Assembly: GCA_900550295.1 (NCBI GenBank)
Contig: URRM01000025.1
Coordinates: 1 to 19,866, forward strand
Direction of reading: 5' to 3'
Source: an uncultured bacterium
GTDB lineage: Bacteria; Cyanobacteriota; Vampirovibrionia; Gastranaerophilales; Gastranaerophilaceae
Length of the DNA: 19,866 bases
The position numbers were made by a program, and so were the translations under genes. The notes below the pieces were generated by a model. That model had not been told where the DNA came from. It saw only the letters and a program-made list of their open reading frames with translations, and made no database searches. This document shows, piece after piece, positions 13,327-19,866 of the stretch (positions within the stretch are counted from its first letter, which is position 1; the number at the start of each line of letters is the position of its first letter).

Positions 13327-14634
13327 TTAAAAAATAATGATACCAATTAATGCAAAAATTATAATTGCGATGTTGTAGTGCAAAAAGGTTGGTATACAAG
13401 TATCCCAAATATGGTTGTGTTGTCCGTCAGCGTTAAGACCTGCTGTAGGTCCAAGAGTTGTATCAGATGCCGGTGAACCCGCATCGCCTAATGCTGCGGC
13501 TGCTGCGAAAACGACAAGAGTTTCTTGTAAATTAAATCCTAATTGTGCACAAATAGGAACAAAAATAACTGCTAAAATCGGAATTGTACCAAATGAGGTT
13601 CCAATGCCAATAGTTATGAATAAACCTGTAATTAGCATTAAAAAGGCTGCTGCAATTTTGTTTGAAGGCATTATTGACATTGTAGAACTTACTAATGATT
13701 CAATACCGCCAGTTTGTTTTAAAACAAGTGCAAATCCAGCTGCAACAAGCATTACAAATGCAATGTAGCCCATTAATCCAATACCTTCGTCAACAAGATT
13801 GTCCATTTTTTTATGTTTAATTGTGCCTGTGCCAAAAATGATACCTAAACCAACAAGGGCGCCAAGTGGCAATGATTTTGTCCATAACTGAACACCAAGT
13901 GTTGCAATTGCTGCAAATAAAGTTATATAGTGTTCTTTTGTAAGTTTTGTGTCAGTATTTTCAATATCTTCTATGGTAATATCTTTATATTCTCTAGGTT
14001 TTCGGTAAGAAATAAATATAGCAACTAAAAGTCCTACAAACATACCTAAACCCAAAATCCAAGTTGATTTCCAAACTTCGTTTATTGAAACATTCATCCC
14101 GTTTTGAACCATATTGTCAGCCAGTAAGCCTTGGAATATCAAGCCAAAACCTGCAGGAATAACTATGTAAGGTGCTTTTAAACCAAATGCTAAACAGCAA
14201 GCTATAGCTCGTCTATCTATTTTTAAAACATTCATTACGTGTAGTAATGGCGGAATTAAAATAGGTATAAATGCGATGTGTACGGGAATTAAGTTTTGAG
14301 ATAAAATTGCGATTACAGTTAAAATCAGATATAAAATAAGAGCATTATTTTTTATTAATTGTGTAATTTTTTTTGCAAGAACAGTTGCTAAACCCGTATG
14401 TGTCATTGCAGCCGCAAAGGCTCCTAAAAGGATATAACTTAGTGCTGTTTCTGCATTAGTTCCCATGCCTGAAATAAAGGTATTCATTATGTCTGTAATT
14501 CCCATGTGTGCCATTAAACCGGCAACAATTGCAGAAATCATAATTGACAACAAAACATTAATTTTGCATAGACAAAGTACACAAAGTAAAATAATTGAAA
14601 CTAATACTGGATTAAAAAAAATCGTGCTATCCAT
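13327..14634 (-). CDS. YuiF/NhaC-like Na+/H+ antiporter or amino-acid permease family protein
   Basis: 435 residues with about 11-12 transmembrane helices. Seen: the N-terminal NPVLVSIILLCVL...KINVLLSIMISAIVAG typical of the YuiF family, IPVHIAFIPILIPPLLHV, and the conserved C-terminal AAAALGDAGSPASDTTLGPTAGLN. Family members are annotated as Na+/H+ antiporters, some are suspected amino-acid transporters; the substrate is not decided. The ATG at 14634 lies in the loop of a terminator hairpin, has a -10-like hexamer 6 nt upstream and no ribosome binding site. No other in-frame ATG gives a plausible start, since the next would remove the first helix. The weak AAAATTT/AAATTTT stem just after the stop might end its transcript. 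Confidence 0.85.
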   Translation of the reverse strand: MDSTIFFNPVLVSIILLCVLCLCKINVLLSIMISAIVAGLMAHMGITDIMNTFISGMGTNAETALSYILLGAFAAAMTHTGLATVLAKKITQLIKNNALILYLILTVIAILSQNLIPVHIAFIPILIPPLLHVMNVLKIDRRAIACCLAFGLKAPYIVIPAGFGLIFQGLLADNMVQNGMNVSINEVWKSTWILGLGMFVGLLVAIFISYRKPREYKDITIEDIENTDTKLTKEHYITLFAAIATLGVQLWTKSLPLGALVGLGIIFGTGTIKHKKMDNLVDEGIGLMGYIAFVMLVAAGFALVLKQTGGIESLVSSTMSIMPSNKIAAAFLMLITGLFITIGIGTSFGTIPILAVIFVPICAQLGFNLQETLVVFAAAAALGDAGSPASDTTLGPTAGLNADGQHNHIWDTCIPTFLHYNIAIIIFALIGIIIF

Positions 14635-14652
14635 ATATCTAGAATAGCACGA
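14614..14652 (-). terminator. Terminator of the gltA-pgi operon, overlapping the antiporter start
   Basis: On the minus strand TCGTGCTAT (14652-14644), a 13-nt loop, ATAGCACGA (14630-14622), then T8 (14621-14614): a 9-bp stem with a T-run, 24 bp after the pgi stop. The loop contains the antiporter ATG and the T-run encodes its residues 5-7 (Ile-Phe-Phe). Confidence 0.75.
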
Positions 14653-14668
14653 ATATTTTTATTGTGAA
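14641..14668 (-). promoter_or_regulatory. Candidate leaderless promoter of the antiporter gene
   Basis: TTCACA (14668-14663), a 16-nt spacer, TATTCT (14646-14641), then 6 nt to the ATG. The -10 shares bases with the terminator stem. The match is moderate, but the distance to the ATG equals that at the protease and ABC ATPase genes. Confidence 0.45.
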
Positions 14669-14675
14669 CTTGATT

Positions 14676-16154
14676 TTATTTACCTGGTGTTAATTCATAC
14701 TTGCTGTTAGGTTTGAATTTGTTTTTGTAAACCTCAACGTGTGGTTGGAAAACTTCCGGTAATTTTTCTGTGTTTGTAATTGCTACTTGTCTTCTTAACA
14801 TTCCTGAATAAACTGTTTCAAAATGTTTTGATTGAACATATTCACCAATTGCTTCCGGCTTAATTGCGCCGTTTTCCACTTCAAGAATTTCTAAACCAAC
14901 AGGTGCTGTTTCAAGGTATGAAACAAGTACTGCAGAAACATATTTTCTGTAATTTTCAGAAATATCAGGTGACATAATTGTCATTACCATATGATATTTA
15001 TCTCTGTTTTGCGGATAGAAAAATCCTTCTGAAGCATAGTGCATACTGTCTGGAGCTTTAGATGAAACAAAGTCAAAATCTTTTAGTGATTCTAAATATA
15101 ATTGTTTAATCCAATTTTCTCCGCCTGTTTCAAATAAATGTCCAAAATATTGTTGTTGAGTTAATTTATATCCGTAATCTCTGGAATACACGTTAAATAT
15201 TGCGGCTAAGCCTGCAGGATTGTCGTGCGCATTTTCATCCAAACAGAAAGTTGACATTTTTTCTGCGCTTTTCAACATTCTAATTGCTTTTGATTTTGGA
15301 AAACCAGCGTATGCATTTACAAATAAGCCCGCATCGTCAAACATACTAAAACGACCACCTACACCGTCGTGAATATATAATTCTTTGATGTAAGAGTTGT
15401 CTTTGCCGTTTTTATGTCCGATTTTTCCTCTTAAATTAGCCTTTGTTGCTGTTTTATCAGTACAAATTGCAAAATGGCTTTGTGCTTTTACCTTTGCATC
15501 GTTGTCATTTAGCCCTTGCTTTTTATAGTATTCAATCAGCATATTTTCAAATCTTGTGAATGCATCTTTTGTTTCAAAAGTTGTACCTGATTTTGAAACT
15601 ACTAAAAAGTTTAGGTCTTGAATTGAGTGATTAACCTCTTTCATGAAGTTTGAAAAGCTTACAGGATCAATATCAGAGTAAAAATAAACTTTACCCTTGT
15701 TACCCAAACCGTTCATGTTTAGTAAGAATTCTGCTGTGTGTTTTGAACCGCCAATACCTAAAACAACAAGTGGACATTCAACGTCAGTTTTTCTCGCTTT
15801 TAATTTATTTGCTTGTTCATATATTTCATCCAAATGAGATTTTGTTCCGTGAACGGTCATTTGTTCTGTTGGCAATTCAACCCATTTTAAAAACTGTTTT
15901 GAATCACTTTTTCTTGTTTTAAAATCTTTTACAACCGCAGTTAAATCTGATTTATAATGTTCTGTTACCTCATAAAAATTAGCATAAGGTGTTTTATTTT
16001 TCATCGGTGTTAAATAAGATTGTGTATAAGGCCATTTTACGGCTGTTGCAGTCTTAACCGTAGCAACGTTTGGTTTTGTGTTTGCTACTGCTATTAAATT
16101 CATTTTGCTTACATCAGGGTTAATCATTGCTGATGCTAGTAATTCAAATAACAT
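14676..16154 (-). CDS. pgi: Glucose-6-phosphate isomerase with N-terminal extension
   Basis: 492 residues. Interconverts glucose-6-P and fructose-6-P. Two SIS domains; seen: VVLGIGGSKHTAEF (130-143), FLVVSKSGTTFETKDAF (~184-200), HDGVGGRFSMFDDAGLF, the catalytic glutamate region QLYLES followed by SEGFFYPQ, and QPHVEVYKNKF with the catalytic C-terminal lysine. GIGGS lies at ~133 instead of ~77 as in the short bacterial enzymes, so about 55 extra residues (Ala/Thr/Val-rich, MLFELLASAMINPDVSK...) precede the fold. The ATG at 16154 has a clear AGGAGAAG site, supporting the long form; M10 and M18 are alternatives. It is the last gene of the gltA operon, 12 bp after the secreted protein. Confidence 0.94.
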   Translation of the reverse strand: MLFELLASAMINPDVSKMNLIAVANTKPNVATVKTATAVKWPYTQSYLTPMKNKTPYANFYEVTEHYKSDLTAVVKDFKTRKSDSKQFLKWVELPTEQMTVHGTKSHLDEIYEQANKLKARKTDVECPLVVLGIGGSKHTAEFLLNMNGLGNKGKVYFYSDIDPVSFSNFMKEVNHSIQDLNFLVVSKSGTTFETKDAFTRFENMLIEYYKKQGLNDNDAKVKAQSHFAICTDKTATKANLRGKIGHKNGKDNSYIKELYIHDGVGGRFSMFDDAGLFVNAYAGFPKSKAIRMLKSAEKMSTFCLDENAHDNPAGLAAIFNVYSRDYGYKLTQQQYFGHLFETGGENWIKQLYLESLKDFDFVSSKAPDSMHYASEGFFYPQNRDKYHMVMTIMSPDISENYRKYVSAVLVSYLETAPVGLEILEVENGAIKPEAIGEYVQSKHFETVYSGMLRRQVAITNTEKLPEVFQPHVEVYKNKFKPNSKYELTPGK

Positions 16155-16166
16155 TTTCTTCTCCTA

Positions 16167-17054
16167 TTAATTATATATTGTTACGTCTTCTGTTAATTTT
16201 ATTCTAAAAGCAGTATCTGCAGGGATTGAGATAGAACCGCCTTTTGAAAATATTGCTATAACCGGTGAAGCTACGATATTTGCGCCAAATACAATTAAAC
16301 CTGAAGCTAATGTAAATGGGCTAAAAATAAAGGTTACACCTTCACTAGCAAGTTTTTTAGTTGATTTCCACATTTTGTCATTAAATCTTTTTCCGGGGGC
16401 AATAGATTTTGCTAAATTACTCCAATATTTGCGTTTACCTTTTATATTATTAAAGTAAATTCGTTTGTAATTTGCTTTTGTAACCTTACCGCTAACCTCT
16501 TGAGTTCTGCCGTTAATGATAACTTTTTCAATTCTGATTACAACCAAACCTCCATTACCTGTTAATTGTGGAGAATGTGAATCTGAGATAACTCCAACGA
16601 ATCTTGTATTTTCAGGCAATGTAAAGTATTTTGTTTTTATAGGTTTTGGTAGTTTGAAATAAACTTTTGTTCCTTCGGTCATTCTGTCAGAAATTGAGGA
16701 TGTATTTCTGATTGTGAAAGAAGTTCCACGTTTTAAAGCTAATGTTTGACCGTAACTCTTATGCTTTGGGGGTTGTTGAGTTATAACCTGTTGTTTTGTC
16801 GGTTGTTGTACCGTTGTAGTTTTTGTTACGGGCTTTTCGTAAGGTTTTGTAAAATCTTCACTAGACTGTAAAGGCTTGTCGTTCTTAAGTTTGTTAGGCA
16901 AACTTGGTAACAAGTCGTTTTCAATCTTGTTTGGATTATATTTTCTTCTTATCTCATAATCAACAGATGCGTCTATATCAAGCACAGCAAGTGCTGGTAG
17001 ACACATCATGTTGATTGTTATTAAGCTTATAATTAATCTATTTAAGAAGTTCAT
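16167..17054 (-). CDS. Secreted or periplasmic protein of unknown function, Thr/Gln/Pro-rich linker
   Basis: 295 residues; not recognised. Residues 1-23 (MNFLNRLIISLITINMMCLPALA) form a signal peptide with an ALA cleavage site. A Lys/Pro/Thr/Gln-rich linker (~60-100) leads to a basic, beta-rich domain (YFTLPENTRFVGVISDS, GGLVVIRIEKVIINGRT) and a hydrophobic stretch (~235-265, FIFSPFTLASGLIVFGANIVAS), ending SISIPADTAFRIKLTEDV. The IPAxTxFxxxLTxD pattern recalls beta-barrel domains of VirB10/TrbI-like or pilus proteins; this is weak. The open frame runs to 17093, but ATG 17054 gives the signal peptide and has AAGG upstream. It overlaps gltA by 17 bp. Confidence 0.78.
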   Translation of the reverse strand: MNFLNRLIISLITINMMCLPALAVLDIDASVDYEIRRKYNPNKIENDLLPSLPNKLKNDKPLQSSEDFTKPYEKPVTKTTTVQQPTKQQVITQQPPKHKSYGQTLALKRGTSFTIRNTSSISDRMTEGTKVYFKLPKPIKTKYFTLPENTRFVGVISDSHSPQLTGNGGLVVIRIEKVIINGRTQEVSGKVTKANYKRIYFNNIKGKRKYWSNLAKSIAPGKRFNDKMWKSTKKLASEGVTFIFSPFTLASGLIVFGANIVASPVIAIFSKGGSISIPADTAFRIKLTEDVTIYN

Positions 17055-18408
17055 TAATAGCCTTAGCAGCTCTTTTACCTGCACCCATAGCATTAATTGC
17101 AGTTGACGGACCGGTTGGAGCTACGTCGCCACCTGCGTAAATTTTAGGAATAGAAGTTTCTCCTGTATCTCCATTGATTACGATATAGCCTTTTTTGTCT
17201 GTATCAAATGCCATATCATCGGCTACTGCTGATTTTTGGATGATAGGGTTTGGACCGGTACCTAATGCAACGATTACGCTATCAACGTCCATAACTGTGT
17301 ATTTGCCTGTTCCGACAGGTTTTCTTCTTCCACTTTCGTCAGGTTCGCCAAGTTCCATAATTTCGAACTTCATACCTTTTACGTAACCGTCTTCGCCTAA
17401 GATTTCAACAGGTGCGTGTAATAAATCAAAAATAACACCTTCTTCTTTTGCGTGTCTGATTTCTTCTTTTCTTGCAGGAAGTTCAGCTTCTGTACGTCTG
17501 TATACAATGTGAACTTCTTCAAAACCTGCTCTAAGAGCTGTTCTTGCAGCATCCATTGCAACGTTACCACCACCGATTACGGCAACTTTTTTACCAACTC
17601 TTAATGGTGTTGGATATTTATCGTCGTTAGCGTGCATTAAGTTTACACGAGTTAAAAATTCATTTGCAGAGTATACACCGTTTAAGTTTTCGCCCGCAAT
17701 ACCCATCATTTTTGGAAGACCTGCACCAGAACAAATGAAAATAGCATCATAACCGTCATCTTCAAGTTGTTTTAATGTGATTGATTTACCAACGATTACG
17801 TTTTTATTGAAATTTACACCCATTGCTTTAAGTGCATCTAATTCTCTGTCTAAAACAACACGAGGTAATCTGAAAGGTGGAATACCGTATCTTAACACCC
17901 CACCAAGTTCATGTAAGGCTTCAAAAACAGTTACTTCGTGACCGGCTTTTCTTAAGTCCGCAGCTGCTGTAATACCTGCGCAACCTGAACCAACGATTGC
18001 AACTTTTTTACCTGATGGTTTAATTTCAGTTTCTGCAGCTTTAGTTTTGTCGCCTACATATCTTTCTAATGCGCCGATTGCAACTGCATCACCTTTAATA
18101 CCTAAAACACATTTGCCTTCGCATTGTCTTTCTTGAGGACAAACACGTCCGCAAACTGATGGTAACATACTAGATTGTCTGATTACTTCACCAGCTTTGT
18201 CTATATTGCCTTCTTTTACTTCGTGAATGAAGGCCGGAATATTGATATTTACCGGACAACCTGAAACGCATCTTGGATTTTTACAGTTCAAACATCTTGA
18301 AGATTCAAGTTTTGCTTGTTCGTCTGTAAAGTTTTCTTCTACCGCATCAAAATTAGTTTTTCTGATGTTTGGATCTTGTTCGTGTTGTCTTTGTCTTTCT
18401 ACTGCCAT
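17038..18408 (-). CDS. gltA: NADPH-dependent glutamate synthase, homotetrameric GltA type (GltD/NfnB-like)
   Basis: 456 residues. Two N-terminal 4Fe-4S cysteine sets: C39, C42, C47, C51 and C86, C90, C96, C100 (CLNC...C, CGRVC...C). FAD-binding VGSGCAGITAA follows (~140), then the YGIPPFRLP segment, NADPH-binding VIGGGNVAMDAART (~280) and the C-terminal FAD motif YAGGDVAPTGPSTAINAMGAGKRAA. The size and the VCPQERQCEGKCVLG segment match the stand-alone clostridial GltA type; GltD (beta subunit) and NfnB share the fold and cannot be excluded, but no GltB or NfnA gene lies nearby. The ATG has GGAG at 8 nt and a good promoter upstream. It is the first gene of the gltA - secreted protein - pgi operon. 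Confidence 0.9.
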   Translation of the reverse strand: MAVERQRQHEQDPNIRKTNFDAVEENFTDEQAKLESSRCLNCKNPRCVSGCPVNINIPAFIHEVKEGNIDKAGEVIRQSSMLPSVCGRVCPQERQCEGKCVLGIKGDAVAIGALERYVGDKTKAAETEIKPSGKKVAIVGSGCAGITAAADLRKAGHEVTVFEALHELGGVLRYGIPPFRLPRVVLDRELDALKAMGVNFNKNVIVGKSITLKQLEDDGYDAIFICSGAGLPKMMGIAGENLNGVYSANEFLTRVNLMHANDDKYPTPLRVGKKVAVIGGGNVAMDAARTALRAGFEEVHIVYRRTEAELPARKEEIRHAKEEGVIFDLLHAPVEILGEDGYVKGMKFEIMELGEPDESGRRKPVGTGKYTVMDVDSVIVALGTGPNPIIQKSAVADDMAFDTDKKGYIVINGDTGETSIPKIYAGGDVAPTGPSTAINAMGAGKRAAKAINELLK

Positions 18409-18437
18409 AATTTTTTCTCCAATAAGTTTTTTTCTTA

Positions 18438-18466
18438 ATTTTAAAATAAAGGAGTTTATTATGCAA
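18438..18466 (-). promoter_or_regulatory. Promoter of the gltA operon
   Basis: On the minus strand TTGCAT (18466-18461), a 17-nt spacer, TAAAAT (18443-18438), then a ~25-nt leader with the GGAG site before the gltA ATG. Confidence 0.6.
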
Positions 18467-18479
18467 ATATTTTAATAAT

Positions 18480-18507
18480 AAAAAGGTACTGTTAAGAAAA
18501 CAGCACC
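18480..18507 (-). terminator. Terminator downstream of the filament-like gene
   Basis: On the minus strand GGTGCTGTT (18507-18499), loop TTCTT, AACAGTACC (18493-18485; one G-U pair), then TTTTT (18484-18480). It lies ~180 bp after the stop codon, so the transcript has a long 3' part containing the GC-rich element. Confidence 0.75.
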
Positions 18508-18563
18508 ATTAAATTAAAATAAGAGTGATTATGAAATCTAGTTAATTATATTTGTTTTAATCT

Positions 18564-18686
18564 CTTGTCTTGGATTATTGCTTCACTCGGACAAGTCGCT
18601 CATTTCACTATCGTTGTCATTCGCTATGTCCTCGATACTTCGGGCTGGGTTCGCTAACGCTCACACGGCGCCCTACGCAAAATCCA
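18564..18686. repeat. GC-richer intergenic element after the filament-like gene
   Basis: About 120 bp with visibly higher GC than the surroundings. On the minus strand it carries repeated [T/G]AG[C/T]GA hexamers (TAGCGA twice, TAGTGA, GAGCGA, GAGTGA). It can form nested stems: CTTGTC/GACAAG (18564-18569, 18590-18595), GGACA/TGTCC (18589-18593, 18627-18631) and GGGC/GCCC. No ORF runs through it. It looks like a dispersed repeat or inserted module, or a structured RNA in the 3' part of the transcript. Confidence 0.4.
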
Positions 18687-19643
18687 CTATGCGAATGTCT
18701 TGAACGAATCTTCAACGTTTTTCTTAACAACTGAAGATACAGAATCTATTTCGGTTTGAACTGCGTTGTGTTCAGTATCAAGTTGTTTCAATCTCAATTC
18801 AAGGTTCTTATCTTGAGCTTGAATTACAGATGTTTGAGCGTTGATGTTTGCCATTTCTTGTTCATACAAATAGCTCTTGTAGGTGTATTCATTCATTGCA
18901 TCTTCATAAGCCTCGTTGTCAATGACAGAATTTGTTGTAACTGCAAATTCTTCATCTCCATAAGTGAAGCTTTGTACACGGTTATACTTGTCACGATTAA
19001 TTGTACAACCTTGGTAAGAATCTGTTTTGTATGTTGTTACGTCACCGGCTGTGTAATTTACACAACGTTTTGTGTCAGTTTTAGATGCATCAGTAAGTTC
19101 GTTACCTTTGTAATATTGGTATGACGGAGACTCGTCAGTACCTATATTTACCCAATAAACAGTGTTGTTTCCACCGTTGCTTAATGCATCGTATGCATCT
19201 TGGTGTGCTTTTGGTATGTTATTTGGATCAATATAATTTAAGTTGTAGCTTTTACCTTTTGCAGTTGAAATATTACCAGTATGGTTTGTATCATCAATTG
19301 AGTTAACAGTTGAATAATTGTTTGTTGAACAAGGAGGGAATCCTAATTCAGTTTGACTATAACTAAATGTTACTGTATAAGTTCCGTTAGTATCCTTTGT
19401 AATTTGACTAATTGTTGCACTCGAATCAGAACTTCCCGGTACTTGGAAAGTATAAGAAACCTTAGTATAATCTTGAGTAGAAGGTGGTGTTGGCACTTGA
19501 AGCGTTAACATTTGATTGTACAAATCAGCCGATTGGTTTGACAAGGTTGTCCTTTGTTGGTTGATTTGTTGTCCTTCGTATTCAATATTTGATTTTCTGG
19601 CAGTCAGATTTAAAAATCTAGCCTGTGAAGCCGCCATGCCCAT
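18687..19643 (-). CDS. Filament- or hook-like structural protein (flagellin-like architecture), function unknown
   Basis: 318 residues without signal peptide or membrane segment. The N-terminal ~55 residues (MGMAASQARFLNLTARK, EGQQINQQRTTLSNQSADLYNQ) and C-terminal ~75 (EDAMNEYTYKSYLYEQEM, DKNLELRLKQLDTEHNAVQTEID, VVKKNVEDSFKTFA) are long Gln/Asn-rich helices of coiled-coil type. They flank a Ser/Thr/Tyr/Asn-rich beta domain with three cysteines. This helix-beta-helix plan is that of flagellin, hook and type III filament subunits, which lack signal peptides. I recall similar proteins in Gastranaerophilales genomes, but cannot confirm the family. The ATG at 19643 has GAGG 8 nt upstream; ATG 19637 is the alternative. 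No secretion gene lies nearby. Confidence 0.72.
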   Translation of the reverse strand: MGMAASQARFLNLTARKSNIEYEGQQINQQRTTLSNQSADLYNQMLTLQVPTPPSTQDYTKVSYTFQVPGSSDSSATISQITKDTNGTYTVTFSYSQTELGFPPCSTNNYSTVNSIDDTNHTGNISTAKGKSYNLNYIDPNNIPKAHQDAYDALSNGGNNTVYWVNIGTDESPSYQYYKGNELTDASKTDTKRCVNYTAGDVTTYKTDSYQGCTINRDKYNRVQSFTYGDEEFAVTTNSVIDNEAYEDAMNEYTYKSYLYEQEMANINAQTSVIQAQDKNLELRLKQLDTEHNAVQTEIDSVSSVVKKNVEDSFKTFA

Positions 19644-19866
19644 GATGTTATCCTCACTATATGTGTTATCTCTCTTGTCGGTTTATTTAATGATAGAATA
19701 CAAAAAATCAACATAATCTCATACATTCGGTGTAAATAAATGTAAATAAATCTTTAAAAGTACTTATTTTACTATATTGTGCAAAGTGTGAATTTTTAAA
19801 TAAATAATAAAATATTCAAGGGTAAAAACTAAAAACTTTATATATTTGTAATTAAACCTTTTAAGT
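19644..19866 (-). promoter_or_regulatory. AT-rich upstream region of the filament-like gene with a 10-bp tandem repeat
   Basis: Very AT-rich, no ORF of note. TGTAAATAAA occurs twice in tandem (19731-19750), ~90 bp upstream of the start codon, a place for an UP element or regulator site. I found no convincing -35/-10 pair and no sigma-28 or sigma-54 match. Confidence 0.35.

Noticed and set aside
13415..13768. 117-aa plus-strand ORF opposite the antiporter
   Set aside because: Shadow of the conserved antiporter C-terminus; Ala/Pro-rich composition reflects the complementary strand.
17055..17093. Longer start for the secreted protein
   Set aside because: The extra 13 residues lie within gltA and would precede a clean signal peptide that starts at 17054.
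18461..18475. Plus-strand micro-ORF MQIF with a perfect AAAGGAG site
   Set aside because: The same bases form the minus-strand gltA promoter (TTGCAT-N17-TAAAAT) and its leader; a 4-codon ORF followed by the opposite-strand terminator is better read as chance.
18575..18680. tRNA-like GGTTCG segment in the GC-rich element
   Set aside because: No acceptor stem, anticodon arm or CCA context could be fitted.
19644..19720. Sigma-28 type promoter (ACCGACAA near 19670) for the filament-like gene
   Set aside because: Resembles only the -10 half; no TAAA-type -35 at the required distance.

Overview
The window is AT-rich DNA, dense with genes and tightly packed. It reads as a bacterial chromosome with Gram-negative traits: an LPS gene (kdsB) and a secreted protein with a signal peptide. 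The mix of housekeeping genes, the low GC and the protein starting MGMAASQARFLNLTARK suggest a gut cyanobacterial relative (Gastranaerophilales / Melainabacteria type). That placement is an inference from memory of similar proteins, not from a search. No phage, IS element, CRISPR array, rRNA or tRNA is visible.

Layout. (1) 1-5299, minus strand: a matrixin-like metalloprotease, accD-accA (carboxyltransferase half of acetyl-CoA carboxylase), prmA, two small related membrane-anchored proteins, and kdsB running off the left edge. (2) 5372-6319, plus strand: ybaB-recR (recombination repair), divergent from the protease with overlapping promoters. (3) 6320-8201: an orphan oligopeptide-type ABC ATPase flanked by two spacers. 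The spacers carry two copies of a 42-bp palindromic repeat, a tiny transcription unit with an 11-codon ORF and its own terminator, and a CGTACGTA hairpin. (4) 8202-12823, plus strand: yajQ, nanE, a ROK sugar kinase, a 72-aa unknown and a UbiA-family prenyltransferase with spacings of -8 to +8 bp, then an M16 zinc peptidase and a strong terminator. (5) 13010-19643, minus strand: a stand-alone LuxR-type HTH protein, a YuiF/NhaC-like antiporter, the operon gltA - secreted protein - pgi, and a filament-like secreted or structural protein at the right edge.

How the genes work together: nanE plus the ROK kinase fit N-acetylmannosamine/sialic acid use. gltA and pgi serve ammonia assimilation and glycolysis. 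accAD and kdsB serve lipid and LPS synthesis. ybaB-recR is a standard repair pair.

No large unknown system is evident. The most interesting signals are regulatory. Three genes (protease, ABC ATPase, antiporter) have a -10-like hexamer exactly 6 nt before the ATG and no ribosome binding site, as expected for leaderless mRNAs. At the antiporter the -10, the start codon and the upstream operon's terminator share the same ~40 bp. Other items worth following are the 11-codon transcription unit and the filament-like protein.
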